A stretch of DNA of 64,000 nt from CAKZNE01 sp963976435 (GTDB taxonomy: Bacteria; Bacteroidota; Bacteroidia; Flavobacteriales; Schleiferiaceae): NCBI GenBank assembly GCA_963976435.1, contig CAXBKQ010000006.1, positions 62,001 through 126,000 on the forward strand, in the 5' to 3' direction. Below, piece by piece: positions 9,622 to 18,646 of the stretch. Each line of letters opens with the position of its first letter. Within the stretch, counting starts at the first letter, position 1. The notes beneath the pieces were generated by a model, which saw only the letters and a program-made list of their open reading frames with translations, had not been told where the DNA came from and ran no database searches. A program made the position numbers and the translations under genes.

Positions 9622-10394
9622 TGTCCTTTTTAGATTTTGGTTTTTTAGACCTCATCGATATTCTATTAGTTGCCTTTTTGCTTTACCAAATTTACCGTTT
9701 GGTTAAAGGTACTGTGGCCATTAATATTTTTATCGGAGTGGCGGCCATTTATCTTCTTTGGAAATTAGTGGAAGCCTTACAAATGGAACTTCTAAGTGAA
9801 ATTTTAGGCCAGTTTATTGGGGTTGGTGTATTGGCCTTGGTTATTGTTTTCCAACAAGAGATTCGGAAGTTTCTTTTAGTACTTGGATCCACAAATTTTA
9901 GTAATGGACAAAAGATATTCAGACAATTAAATTGGTTTAAAACCGAGGAAGAGGAAGAGCATAATTTTGATGCTGTTTATGGAGCTGTTGAAAGGCTTTC
10001 TGAAACTAAAACCGGGGCCATAATTGCAATGGAAAGAAAAACTCAACTCGGCTCCTTTAGTGAAACAGGAACCATTATTAATGCTGTTTTGAGCTCCCAA
10101 CTTTTGGAATCTATATTTTTCAAAAATTCTAGCCTCCACGATGGAGCGGTAATTATAAGTGGAAACAGAATTGTGGCTGCCGGAGCAATTTTACCTGTAA
10201 CGGAAAAAACCATTCCTATGCGTTTTGGTCTAAGGCACAGAGCTGCAATTGGAGCTGCAGAAAAGTCGGATGCCGTAGTGCTGGTTGTCTCAGAAGAAAC
10301 AGGAGACATATCAATAGCAGCAGGAGAAATCTTTCAAAATAAGGTGAAGCTTTCAGAACTAAAGGCTATCTTGCAGAAGTATTTTGCTGAGTAG
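9621..10394 (+). CDS. cdaA: Diadenylate cyclase (c-di-AMP synthase)
   Basis: Membrane-bound enzyme converting two ATP into cyclic di-AMP. Three hydrophobic segments fill residues about 8-85; a short linker then leads to the DAC domain (about 110-257), which contains the catalytic DGA (174-176) in SLHDGAVII and RHR (205-207) in GLRHRAAIG. I chose ATG 9621, which shares one base with the folP stop (TGATG), over an in-frame TTG at 9618. The folP-cdaA pairing is frequent in Bacteroidota. No c-di-AMP phosphodiesterase is encoded in the window; the RCK-type protein at 18.6 kb is a possible effector by analogy with Firmicutes, which is inference. Confidence 0.95.
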   Translation: MSFLDFGFLDLIDILLVAFLLYQIYRLVKGTVAINIFIGVAAIYLLWKLVEALQMELLSEILGQFIGVGVLALVIVFQQEIRKFLLVLGSTNFSNGQKIFRQLNWFKTEEEEEHNFDAVYGAVERLSETKTGAIIAMERKTQLGSFSETGTIINAVLSSQLLESIFFKNSSLHDGAVIISGNRIVAAGAILPVTEKTIPMRFGLRHRAAIGAAEKSDAVVLVVSEETGDISIAAGEIFQNKVKLSELKAILQKYFAE

Positions 10395-10579
10395 TAATTT
10401 AAAATGTTCAATAATTAACCCTATTTGAACGTTTGCTTAACAGCTGATTTGTTACTTGCTTCCAAAATATAATCTACCCCTACACCAAGCTATATTTTTT
10501 TTTTAGACCATTATTCCGCAGGTTTAGTGGCTTATTACGCAAAATTAACGCAGCCCAAGCTGCCGCCAAAACAAAAACA

Positions 10580-10942
10580 TTGAAACAGAAATTATTATTA
10601 GGGAAAAAAGTTCTTTTGGTTGAGGATGATGAAGTCAACCAAATGTTATTGAAACTGATGATTGAAGATCAAGGAGCTGAGTTTATCCTTGAACCGAATT
10701 TAGAACGTGCTTTAGAAAAAATGCTAAAAGACGAGTTTGATCTAGTTTTTTTAGACACTCAAATTGAAGGTCAAAATGCCTTGCGCCTTACCAAAGAATT
10801 AAACCTAAAAATTCCAATAATTGGGATGAGTAGTGTTGATCTTAGCGGTAGAGGTATATACAATGGTCTAAGCCATGTAATTCGCAAACCCGTTGACTAT
10901 AGGAAGCTAAAGTTTGCTTTACGCAAAACACCATTGCTATAA
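10580..10942 (+). CDS. Stand-alone response-regulator receiver protein
   Basis: A 120-residue single receiver domain with no output domain. Acidic residues EDD (15-17), phospho-acceptor Asp59 in LVFLDT, the switch Ser84/Ser85 in IIGMSS and Lys103 in IRKPVDY are all present, so phosphorylation is plausible. The loop after Asp59 (TQIEGQNAL) lacks the usual Met-Pro-x-Met-Asp-Gly, and helix 4 is unusual (SVDLSGRGIY). The start is TTG 10580; there is no ATG ahead of the conserved core. Its last 46 bases overlap the end of comEC on the other strand. No kinase lies next to it; the hybrid kinase at 33.5 kb has a related receiver. Confidence 0.82.
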   Translation: MKQKLLLGKKVLLVEDDEVNQMLLKLMIEDQGAEFILEPNLERALEKMLKDEFDLVFLDTQIEGQNALRLTKELNLKIPIIGMSSVDLSGRGIYNGLSHVIRKPVDYRKLKFALRKTPLL

Positions 10943-13026
10943 AAAGCACTTTGCTCCAGATTCCATATTGTTATTGAATTTTTTTTCGCCCAGATCCCCC
11001 ATTTTTCGAATTGAGCAGGTTTTAAGCGATGGTTTACAAATAGAATTTTTGGCAATTGCCGGCTCCTTTTAGGGGGTGAAATATTCGTTTCCAAAATCCA
11101 ATAATCAGCATTTGGAGCCAAAAAGGTTTTGTGCACTTGCCAAAATTGACCAACATTTGTGCTTAATAAACTCCCCCTGTTAACAGCACTTGAATCGCAA
11201 AAATCGAAATCAAAATTCCTTTTTTTGAGCTCCATAATATTTTGAGATATTAGATAGGGTTGGACTTTGTATTGGTATTGTTTTTTATCATTCCAAAATC
11301 TAGAATCCCCAATTAGGAAAAGAGTATTTCCTTCCTGCACCGCTATGGCCCTTGCCTTAGAAAGAGAAAAGAATACAAATCCTCGAGAATTCGAAATCCG
11401 ATGTTTTTCAGCAATCTGTAGTCCAAGAAATAGTAAGAAAGTAAAAAGTCCGAGTTTAAGCTTCCAAATTTTACCATTTAAAAACCAGACTATCATTAAA
11501 AGCAAAATTAAATAAGCCAAAAACAGTTCGCTTAATTCCAAATGAAGTGAGCTGATAATACTCCCTGGAAACTTCTCAATTTCACGAATTGAAAGATTCA
11601 TCATATCAACCAAGAAACTATAAATCTTCAATAATAAAAGACTGGGAAAGCCCAAACTGCTTAAAATTAAAAGCAATAAACCACAGTACATTATTATGGA
11701 AATTAAAGGAATGATAATGATATTGCTGAGTAAAAAATAACTGGGAAATTGATGAAAATAATAAATGGCTATAGGTGATGTTCCTATTTGTGCGGCAATG
11801 GAAACGGTGGAGATAGACCAAATTTGTTTTAAAATCCAATTTTTTGGTGACCATAGTGCTAGAAGGTGTTTCTGAAGCCATACAATGGAAAACACGGCTA
11901 AATAGCTAAGTTGAAATCCAAGATTATAAAGAAGTAGAGGATTGTATAGCAATAAAAATATTGCCGAAGCGCTAAGGGTGTTATAAATAGAAACATCTCT
12001 TTTAAAAAATCCAGCAAAAGCTAAGAAGCTAAACATGCAAACTGCTCTTAGTACCGAAGGTGATAAGCCTGTGAAAAAAGCATAAAACCAAAGTACCGAA
12101 AGCAGGATAAAACTTCTGAACCATTGGCCGCCTCTAAGTTTATTCAGAAATTTAAGAACAAAGGATAAAAGAAAATATAAGATCCCTACATGTAAACCAC
12201 TTACGGCAAGAATATGTGCCACTCCTGTATTGGCATAGGAATTCCTCAATTCTTGGTCTAGCTCATTCTTATAACCCAGCAAGAGGGCTTTGCTAATATT
12301 TTTTACTTCTTCGGGGGCCTTCCAGCTGTCAATAATAGACAATAGGTGATTTCTAAATTCTAGACTTAAAGATTTTAGATTTACAGGATTATTGGTTTTA
12401 TAAATAAACCATGAATCATTTTTCAAATAGGCCTGTGCATGCAGTCCAGTCCTTTGTAAATATTTTTTAAAGTTGAATTCATTTGGATTCTTTGGACCTT
12501 CAATAAAATTTGGCTTTCCCTTCCATATTATCTGATCTCCAAGTTGAGGAAGACTTGTAGAGCTATCCTTTTCAAAATACAAAAGCATATTTCCCTCTAC
12601 CACTTTTTCCAGCTTATAGATGGATAGCAATTCCGCTTCAAGGGCAAAGACCTTTTCCTTTTCTTTTGGCGAGCTATTTATTTTTAGCTGATAATAGGAA
12701 TCTTCTAATGCAAGGTGACTGTAATGATTTTCATTAAATTTTACATCCTTTAGGGATAAGATCAGCCACATGAAAAAGAACAATGATATTTTAATGGAAA
12801 AGCCAAAACCGAAAACACCAAACTTCTGATTTATTCTGGGAAATAAATTTAAACCTAAGGCCATTGTGAAGGATAGTCCTAGGGAAAGCAGGGCTGAAAA
12901 TTGGTTAATCTCCAATAATGGATATAGGATTATCGCGGAAACCCAATACATTAAAATCCGAATTGAAGGAAATCTTTGCCAAATCATTAAACCACAAATT
13001 GCAATTAAGATGCTTGCTAATTCCAA
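10897..13026 (-). CDS. comEC: ComEC/Rec2-family DNA-uptake channel
   Basis: Polytopic inner-membrane protein that carries single-stranded DNA into the cytoplasm in natural transformation. The 709-residue frame has an N-terminal membrane cluster, a soluble OB-like DUF4131 region (about 100-215) and the Competence domain with the signature NTGVAHILAVSGLHVGILY (266-284), then about eight hydrophobic helices. The C-terminal 150 residues do not show the HxHxDH metal motif of a beta-lactamase domain. The first canonical start is TTG 13026, but the frame stays open upstream to the nadD stop without any ATG or GTG, so the true N-terminus is uncertain. Its 3' end overlaps the receiver gene by 46 bp. 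Confidence 0.9.
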   Translation of the reverse strand: MELASILIAICGLMIWQRFPSIRILMYWVSAIILYPLLEINQFSALLSLGLSFTMALGLNLFPRINQKFGVFGFGFSIKISLFFFMWLILSLKDVKFNENHYSHLALEDSYYQLKINSSPKEKEKVFALEAELLSIYKLEKVVEGNMLLYFEKDSSTSLPQLGDQIIWKGKPNFIEGPKNPNEFNFKKYLQRTGLHAQAYLKNDSWFIYKTNNPVNLKSLSLEFRNHLLSIIDSWKAPEEVKNISKALLLGYKNELDQELRNSYANTGVAHILAVSGLHVGILYFLLSFVLKFLNKLRGGQWFRSFILLSVLWFYAFFTGLSPSVLRAVCMFSFLAFAGFFKRDVSIYNTLSASAIFLLLYNPLLLYNLGFQLSYLAVFSIVWLQKHLLALWSPKNWILKQIWSISTVSIAAQIGTSPIAIYYFHQFPSYFLLSNIIIIPLISIIMYCGLLLLILSSLGFPSLLLLKIYSFLVDMMNLSIREIEKFPGSIISSLHLELSELFLAYLILLLMIVWFLNGKIWKLKLGLFTFLLFLGLQIAEKHRISNSRGFVFFSLSKARAIAVQEGNTLFLIGDSRFWNDKKQYQYKVQPYLISQNIMELKKRNFDFDFCDSSAVNRGSLLSTNVGQFWQVHKTFLAPNADYWILETNISPPKRSRQLPKILFVNHRLKPAQFEKWGIWAKKNSITIWNLEQSAFYSNGVLRKANFSFL

Positions 13027-13116
13027 GTAGATTTGGAATAGCCCTGATATTGGCTTAAGTAAATTGGCTATAATTTTTAGAAAATAGCCTATCCAAAATG
13101 TTGAGTGAAGAAATTC

Positions 13117-13689
13117 TTATTTGTACAAGCTACTTCCTAAAATATAGTCTTGAACAGCAGGGGGAAGCATGAAGCTTACATTCTTATTATTTTTAATAGC
13201 ATTTCGAATATCGGTGGAAGCGATTTGCATGATGGGTGCTTCCGTTATTTGAACATTGGGATGATCTTTTAAATCTCCGCCATCGCAGTTTATTCGGGGG
13301 TATACATACAATTTGTGATGTTCTAAAATCCATTCGTAATTATGCCAACGATGAAAAGTTTGAAGGTTATCGGCGCCCATAATTAGGCTAAAGTTTTTTT
13401 CTGGCCACCTTTCGCTAGCATGAGCTAGGGTGGTAGCAGTGTAGGATGGTTGGGGCAATGAAAACTCCATATCACTAACTTTAAGCTTAAAAATATCATC
13501 AACAGCTAGTTGAACCATATAAAGCCTTTGGCGATCATCTAGGAGGGTGTTTTTCTTTTTATGAGGATTGTGCGGTGTTACAACGAACCAAACCTCATCC
13601 AAATCTGTATATTCTAGCATATGCTGGGCAATTACACAGTGCCCAATATGAATGGGGTTAAACGTTCCAAAATACAATCCTACCTTCAT
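13117..13689 (-). CDS. nadD: Nicotinate-nucleotide adenylyltransferase
   Basis: Adenylates nicotinic acid mononucleotide in NAD synthesis. The 190-residue Rossmann-like protein shows the nucleotidyltransferase motif GTFNPIHIGH (8-17), the substrate-binding segment VVTPHNPHKKK (36-46), the family motif FHRWHNYEWI and the C-terminal ASTDIR (156-161, ISSTxIR in most homologues). The ATG at 13689 follows the gmk stop by 6 bp, so it is the last gene of a yicC-gmk-nadD run. Confidence 0.96.
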   Translation of the reverse strand: MKVGLYFGTFNPIHIGHCVIAQHMLEYTDLDEVWFVVTPHNPHKKKNTLLDDRQRLYMVQLAVDDIFKLKVSDMEFSLPQPSYTATTLAHASERWPEKNFSLIMGADNLQTFHRWHNYEWILEHHKLYVYPRINCDGGDLKDHPNVQITEAPIMQIASTDIRNAIKNNKNVSFMLPPAVQDYILGSSLYK

Positions 13690-13695
13690 GAAATA

Positions 13696-14268
13696 TTATT
13701 TTCCTGTAAAAATTCGAACTAAATTTTCAGCTTCCTTTTTGGCAATATCCAGGTCATTATTTACCAAAATATGATCAAATTGAGGGGCATATTGCAGTTC
13801 GCGATCTGCTTTTGCTAATCTCTCTTTAATTTTCTCCTCACTATCGGTTTTCCTTAGGCGCAGTCTTTCCTCTAAATGTTCTAAACTCGGAGGTTTCACA
13901 AATACAGATAGTGCATTTTCCTTGTAGATAGATTTAAGATTTAAACCTCCAATCACATCCATATCAAAAATAACGTTCTTTCCCTTTTCCCAAATTCTTT
14001 CCACCTCAGATCTAAGGGTACCATAATAAGCACCAGAATAAACCTCCTCCCATTCCAGAAAATCGCCAGCTTCGATTTTATTCTTGAACTCCTCCTCCTT
14101 TAGAAAGTAATAGTCAATTCCATTTTTTTCATTGCCTCTAGGCTCCCTGCTCGTTGCTGAAATGCTAAATTCCAATCCTAAATCTTGCTGTAGTAAATGG
14201 CGAACCAAAGTGGTTTTTCCAGATCCACTGGGCGCCGAAAAGATGATGAGTTTTCCGCTTTTTTTCAA
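13696..14268 (-). CDS. gmk: Guanylate kinase
   Basis: Phosphorylates GMP to GDP with ATP. The 190-residue protein has the P-loop SAPSGSGKTT (11-20), the GMP-binding SATSREPRGNEKNGIDYYF segment (37-55), EWEEVYSGAYYGT and the lid region with RLRLRKTDSEEKIKER. The length fits the family. It lies 9 bp downstream of yicC and 6 bp upstream of nadD, a conserved cluster in Bacteroidota. Confidence 0.98.
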   Translation of the reverse strand: MKKSGKLIIFSAPSGSGKTTLVRHLLQQDLGLEFSISATSREPRGNEKNGIDYYFLKEEEFKNKIEAGDFLEWEEVYSGAYYGTLRSEVERIWEKGKNVIFDMDVIGGLNLKSIYKENALSVFVKPPSLEHLEERLRLRKTDSEEKIKERLAKADRELQYAPQFDHILVNNDLDIAKKEAENLVRIFTGK

Positions 14269-14277
14269 AACCTATAC

Positions 14278-15147
14278 TTAGAGAATATTTAAAACTTGCT
14301 CCTTAATTTTTTCCAATTCATCCTTCATTTCCACCACCAACTTTTGCATTCCTGCATGATTGGCTTTGGAACCCATAGTATTCACTTCCCTACCTATTTC
14401 CTGACTTATAAAACCGAGTTTTTTACCAATGGGGCCACCTTCTTCCAATAATTCTTCGAAATAATCTAAATGGCTCTTTAAACGGACCTTTTCTTCGGTG
14501 ATATCTAATTTTTCGAGGTAATAAATTAATTCTTGTTCATACCTGTTTTCATCAGGCCTCTCTTTAATTTCAGATAAGCCCTTGGTCAATTTCTCCTTAA
14601 TTCTTTCTACCCTTTCCTCTTCAAATTGGGCTGTAGAATTCATCTTTTCGCGGATTATGGCTGTCCTTTCTAAAAAGTCACTCTTTAATTTTTCTCCTTC
14701 AACATGCCTAAAATTCATTAAGTTTTCTAGGCCTTGACTTATTACCTTTTGAATTTCAAGCCACTCCTCCTCATCGATTTCCGTTTCTGCAGGCTTCATG
14801 GAATCTGGCATCTTCATCACTATATCCAACAAATTGCCAGAGGTATTTGTTTCCTCGCTTAGGTTTTTTAGTTGCAAGAGGTACTCCTTTATTAAAACCT
14901 TATTAATCACAGGTGCCTTTTCTACCCCTGTTACTTCGCTATAAAGGCCAATTTCAATTTTTCCTCTTTCCAATATTTTGGCTGCAAGCTGACGAATTTC
15001 CGCCTCCTTCTCCTTATAAAAAGAAGGTATCCGGATATTGATATCTGTTTGCTTACTATTAAGACTTTTTACTTCAAAGGATATTTTTTTTGATGGCAAT
15101 TGAAGAATCGCTTTGCCATATCCTGTCATTGAAAAAATTTTTCCCAT
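14278..15147 (-). CDS. YicC-family endoribonuclease
   Basis: The 289-residue protein has the N-terminal YicC motif (MTGYGKA at 6-12, FEVKSLNSKQTDINIRIP) and the C-terminal DUF1732 block (ITEEKVRLKSHLDYFEELL, GKKLGFISQEIGREVNTMGS, about 215-262). YicC proteins cut RNA and in Escherichia coli act on the small RNA RyhB. A TACTTTTG -7 element ends only 7 bases before the ATG, which implies a leaderless or nearly leaderless transcript for the yicC-gmk-nadD cluster. Confidence 0.93.
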   Translation of the reverse strand: MGKIFSMTGYGKAILQLPSKKISFEVKSLNSKQTDINIRIPSFYKEKEAEIRQLAAKILERGKIEIGLYSEVTGVEKAPVINKVLIKEYLLQLKNLSEETNTSGNLLDIVMKMPDSMKPAETEIDEEEWLEIQKVISQGLENLMNFRHVEGEKLKSDFLERTAIIREKMNSTAQFEEERVERIKEKLTKGLSEIKERPDENRYEQELIYYLEKLDITEEKVRLKSHLDYFEELLEEGGPIGKKLGFISQEIGREVNTMGSKANHAGMQKLVVEMKDELEKIKEQVLNIL

Positions 15148-15154
15148 AAGACGA

Positions 15155-15162
15155 CAAAAGTA
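15155..15162 (-). promoter_or_regulatory. -7 promoter element of yicC-gmk-nadD
   Basis: TACTTTTG on the minus strand matches the Bacteroidota -7 consensus TAnnTTTG exactly. Only 7 bases separate it from the yicC ATG, so transcription should begin at or very near the start codon. Confidence 0.65.
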
Positions 15163-15231
15163 ATATCATTTTCGAATCCATATCAAGTATTGGAAAAATG
15201 ATTGTCGATATCTTAAAATCAGAAGCTTAAG

Positions 15232-16137
15232 CTATGTTTTAGGAAATTTTTTATAAAAGGAAACCAGGTATACCCCCACAAAAAGGAAGCTTGCTGAAAT
15301 TAGCAAGGTACCCGTAAGTGTATCTTTCCCCAAAACTATAGCCGCAATGGAGGCTACTAATGGCTGCAAATAAATATAAAAGCTCACCGTAGTGCTGCTT
15401 ACAATTTTTAGAGCATAAATATTTAGCAGATAGGCTAAAAATGTTGTGCAGGCCACCACGAAGAAAACCTCTCCTAAAATAGAATTGGGCATTTCATGCC
15501 AATTGATACTACTAAATTCAGAATAACCAAAGGGTATCACCATTAAAAACCCAAAGAGAAAAACCCATTTTATTACAGTTAGTGGCTTATAGGTGCTCAT
15601 TAAAGGTCTTACCACCACCAAATACATGGCGTAAGAGGCTGCATTTATCAAAACCAATAAATTGCCAAAGGAAGAGTCGGAACTAAAAACATCTATAGTT
15701 TGTGCCCCTTTAGTGATAAGAAATAAAGCGCCAATAATACCGAGACCAATACCAATAATTCTACTTAATTTTAATTTGTCTTTAAGAAAAATGGACGAAA
15801 GAGCTAAAACCATTATCGGGTTGATGGTCATCATTATCGCTGCATTAATAGGCGTAGTAGAATTCAAACCCTTGAAAAATAGCATTTGATTTAAGGCCAC
15901 TCCAAATAGTCCGGATAAGGCTAGTCTGGCAAAATCTTTTCTCTTAATTTTTTCCCAAGGATAAAAGATGGAAACTATCCAAAACAAGCATGTGGCACCA
16001 ATTGCTCTCACAAAAATAAAACCCAGAGGTTCAATAAAGTTGGGCATTACATCCTTGGCAATAGAATAATTTAATCCATAAATAATGGCCACCGACATTA
16101 GAGCAAGATGAGCATATATTTTACTTAGGTTTTTCAT
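15232..16137 (-). CDS. EamA-family (drug/metabolite) transporter
   Basis: A 301-residue inner-membrane protein with ten hydrophobic segments in two EamA repeats (about 5-135 and 150-290). The first repeat ends with the family's PIMVLALSSIFLKDKLKLSR-type block, and the second shows the matching YIYLQPLVASIAAIVLGKD. Such proteins export metabolites or amino acids, but the substrate cannot be predicted. I chose ATG 16137 over an in-frame TTG at 16167, because the ATG places the first membrane helix at the usual distance. The gene is flanked by yicC downstream and an acyltransferase upstream, with no sign of coupling. Confidence 0.88.
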   Translation of the reverse strand: MKNLSKIYAHLALMSVAIIYGLNYSIAKDVMPNFIEPLGFIFVRAIGATCLFWIVSIFYPWEKIKRKDFARLALSGLFGVALNQMLFFKGLNSTTPINAAIMMTINPIMVLALSSIFLKDKLKLSRIIGIGLGIIGALFLITKGAQTIDVFSSDSSFGNLLVLINAASYAMYLVVVRPLMSTYKPLTVIKWVFLFGFLMVIPFGYSEFSSINWHEMPNSILGEVFFVVACTTFLAYLLNIYALKIVSSTTVSFYIYLQPLVASIAAIVLGKDTLTGTLLISASFLFVGVYLVSFYKKFPKT

Positions 16138-16213
16138 AGGATGAAAATCTTTGGCGAATTTAACCAAAGGCTTGAGCTTATAGCTAGTCCAGTTTCGGTT
16201 TTTTAATTCGTCC

Positions 16214-17356
16214 TTATGCCCTTTTTGCAGACCATATATCCCTCAATTTGGTAGTGGGAATTTCAAAATATTTATACAGCAATATTGAAAGGAGGATGGT
16301 GAAAATCCAATTCATTGAAAAATAGAGTAATGGGCTATAGTCTGAATAGTCCATCGGAAATACTTTGTATAGAGCTCTAAAAACGACCTCTTGTATTAGG
16401 CTTAGATTTAGCAAATACATGGAATAAGAGATAAGGCTGATTTTAGTAATGGCCTTATACATCCATCCTGAGCCAGCCTTCACCTGGCTAAGAAAGGGAA
16501 TCAATAAAAGAGTGGCTAAGGAAATTAGCGAAAAGGACCAAATACAATAGTATGAATTGTATCCAAAACCCAGATCTGGCCTATAGTAAATCAAAAATTT
16601 ATGAAGGGCCATAAGGGCTATTCCTAACACTAGAAATAGCCTTTTGTATTGGATCCAAAATGATTTGAAATAATAGGCTAGCCATGCTCCAAAAACACCA
16701 AAAACAATGCTATCCAAGCGCGTAAGAACTTGTTTTCTGAAGAGATTATCCCATTGAGAAAAATTTACCTCTCCCAATTCTGTAAATCGGAAATAACGAA
16801 TGGCCGTGGAAAAGATTAAGAAAAAAATAATGAGAGTAATGCTCCCATATTTTACGCTCATGCCGCCTTTTCTGATAGCTAATAATCCCAAAGGAATAAA
16901 AACATAAAACCATTCTTCCACTGATAAACTCCAGGCCTCAGGAAAAAAAACAGGGTGTATAGAGTTCAAGTTTTGTGAAAAAAAGAGGTAGGGCCAAAAT
17001 TGGGCTAGACTGGTTTTATTTAGAATTAAACCTTGAATAATAAAAAGTACTATTAAAAGTAGGAAGTAGTTAGGTAGGGTTCTAAACCATCGTCGAATCC
17101 AGAATTTCCAAAGTAGTCGGAAGCTGGCCTTTTGTTCTTCAAAGATCTTCAATAAAATTCCTCCTATTAAAAAACCACTCAAAACAAAAAATATAGATAC
17201 TCCATCCAATACGGGTATGGTTAACCATTTCTTGGGCCATACCTTAATAACGAAAATAATGCTGTGCCCATAAACCACAAACAAAATGGCTAAAGCCCTT
17301 AATATGTCCAGTCCATAAATCCTTTTTTCAGGTATGGCCAAATGAAAGATTCTCAT
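16214..17356 (-). CDS. Acyltransferase family 3 membrane protein
   Basis: A 380-residue integral membrane O-acyltransferase of the OafA/YrhL type. The N-terminal motif RIYGLDILRALAILFVVYGH (12-31) contains the catalytic-type His31. About ten hydrophobic segments follow, with the conserved WSLSVEEWFYVFIPL block (about 142-156). Family members O-acetylate or O-acylate polysaccharides and lipids of the envelope; no glycan gene cluster is nearby, so the target is unknown. ATG start at 17356, divergent from the trans-sulfuration enzyme gene, with 120 bp between. Confidence 0.9.
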   Translation of the reverse strand: MRIFHLAIPEKRIYGLDILRALAILFVVYGHSIIFVIKVWPKKWLTIPVLDGVSIFFVLSGFLIGGILLKIFEEQKASFRLLWKFWIRRWFRTLPNYFLLLIVLFIIQGLILNKTSLAQFWPYLFFSQNLNSIHPVFFPEAWSLSVEEWFYVFIPLGLLAIRKGGMSVKYGSITLIIFFLIFSTAIRYFRFTELGEVNFSQWDNLFRKQVLTRLDSIVFGVFGAWLAYYFKSFWIQYKRLFLVLGIALMALHKFLIYYRPDLGFGYNSYYCIWSFSLISLATLLLIPFLSQVKAGSGWMYKAITKISLISYSMYLLNLSLIQEVVFRALYKVFPMDYSDYSPLLYFSMNWIFTILLSILLYKYFEIPTTKLRDIWSAKRA

Positions 17357-17443
17357 TATTCTGTTTTGTACTGCTTTATCAGCCGCTGAATTTACTAATA
17401 GTCCTCGACTATACTAATTCGAAATTTGCACTATTCTCTTTTA

Positions 17444-17451
17444 TACATTTG
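17444..17451 (+). promoter_or_regulatory. -7 promoter element of the metB-like operon
   Basis: TACATTTG matches TAnnTTTG and lies 25 bases before the ATG at 17477. A TTTG at 17425-17428 could be the -33 element, although the spacing of 15 is shorter than usual. Confidence 0.55.
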
Positions 17452-17476
17452 TTCTCCCATTTAAACTGGGCTTTAA

Positions 17477-18643
17477 ATGCAGAAGAATCTTAAAAAATTA
17501 AACTTTAATTCATTAACCATTCATGGAGGTCAAAAGCAAGACCCTTCCACTGCTGCGGTTATGCCACCCATTTACCAAACAAGCACCTATGCTCAATCCG
17601 CACCAGGTGTTCATAAAGGTTATGAATATTCCCGGACTAAAAACCCAACCAGGCATGCTTTGGAAGAAAGTATTGCTAGTTTAGAAGCTGGAAATTTTGG
17701 CCTTGCTTTCGGTAGTGGATTGGCCGCTATTGATTGTGTTTTAAAAAGCCTAAAGCCTGGAGATGAGCTAATATCTACCAAAGATCTATATGGCGGTTCT
17801 TATAGGTTGTTCAAACAGGTTTATGAACCCTTTGGAATTCAATTCCAATTTGTAGATATGTCTGATCCAAAAACAATTGAAGGAAAAATTTCTCCTTCTA
17901 CTAAATTGATTTGGGTGGAAAGTCCTACTAATCCCATGATGAATATTATAGATATTGAGGCTATTGCCGACATCTGTAAAAAAAGAAACTTGCTTTTAGG
18001 GGTAGACAATACTTTTGCCAGTCCATATCTTCAGCAACCGCTTACATTGGGAGCAGATATAGTAATGCATAGCGCAACAAAATATTTAGGCGGCCATTCT
18101 GATTTGGTTCTTGGTTTGCTCGCTGTAAAGGATGAAGCACTAGCAAATCAGCTGTATAAAATTCAAAATTCTAGCGGCGCCATTTGTGGCCCTATGGATA
18201 GCTTTTTAGTCTTAAGAGGAATAAAGACCTTGCATGTACGAATGCAAAGGCATTGTGAAAATGGTGCTGCAATAGCCAATCATTTGGATGGTCACCCTAA
18301 AGTTGACAAAGTTTTTTGGCCTGGATTGGAAAGTCACCCCAATCACCATATTGCCAAAAAGCAAATGAAGGATTTTGGGGCTATGCTATCTTTTCGCCTA
18401 AAAGGAGATTCTAAAGAAGATTGCCTAAAAGTTCTTTCTTCATTTAAACTTTTTACCCTTGCAGAATCATTAGGTGGTGTTGAGTCGCTTTGTGGACATC
18501 CAGCAACTATGACACATGCTTCCATTCCAAAAGAGGAAAGGGAAAAAATAGGAATTTCGGATTCTTTAATAAGATTAAGTGTAGGAATAGAAGATATAAA
18601 TGATCTAATTTCAGATTTAGATCAAGCATTAGAAAAAATTTAA
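17477..18643 (+). CDS. Cystathionine gamma-synthase / gamma-lyase family PLP enzyme
   Basis: Type I PLP enzyme of the Cys/Met metabolism family, 388 residues. Visible motifs are YSRTKNPTR (51-59), the cofactor region FGSGLAAI, the Tyr in DLYGGSYRLF that stacks on PLP, VDNTFASPYLQQPL (176-189) and the Schiff-base lysine Lys202 in MHSATKYLGGHSDL. The C-terminal AESLGGVESL block is shared by gamma-lyases and gamma-synthases, so methionine synthesis and reverse trans-sulfuration cannot be separated by eye. It leads a plus-strand run: the RCK gene follows by 3 bp, then an SDR and a lipoprotein. I see no SAM riboswitch in the 120-bp upstream region. Confidence 0.92.
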   Translation: MQKNLKKLNFNSLTIHGGQKQDPSTAAVMPPIYQTSTYAQSAPGVHKGYEYSRTKNPTRHALEESIASLEAGNFGLAFGSGLAAIDCVLKSLKPGDELISTKDLYGGSYRLFKQVYEPFGIQFQFVDMSDPKTIEGKISPSTKLIWVESPTNPMMNIIDIEAIADICKKRNLLLGVDNTFASPYLQQPLTLGADIVMHSATKYLGGHSDLVLGLLAVKDEALANQLYKIQNSSGAICGPMDSFLVLRGIKTLHVRMQRHCENGAAIANHLDGHPKVDKVFWPGLESHPNHHIAKKQMKDFGAMLSFRLKGDSKEDCLKVLSSFKLFTLAESLGGVESLCGHPATMTHASIPKEEREKIGISDSLIRLSVGIEDINDLISDLDQALEKI

Positions 18644-18646
18644 TTT

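Noticed and set aside
17357..17476. Possible SAM riboswitch upstream of the trans-sulfuration enzyme
   Set aside because: The 120-bp region contains a -7 element but none of the conserved cores of SAM riboswitches that I can recognise.
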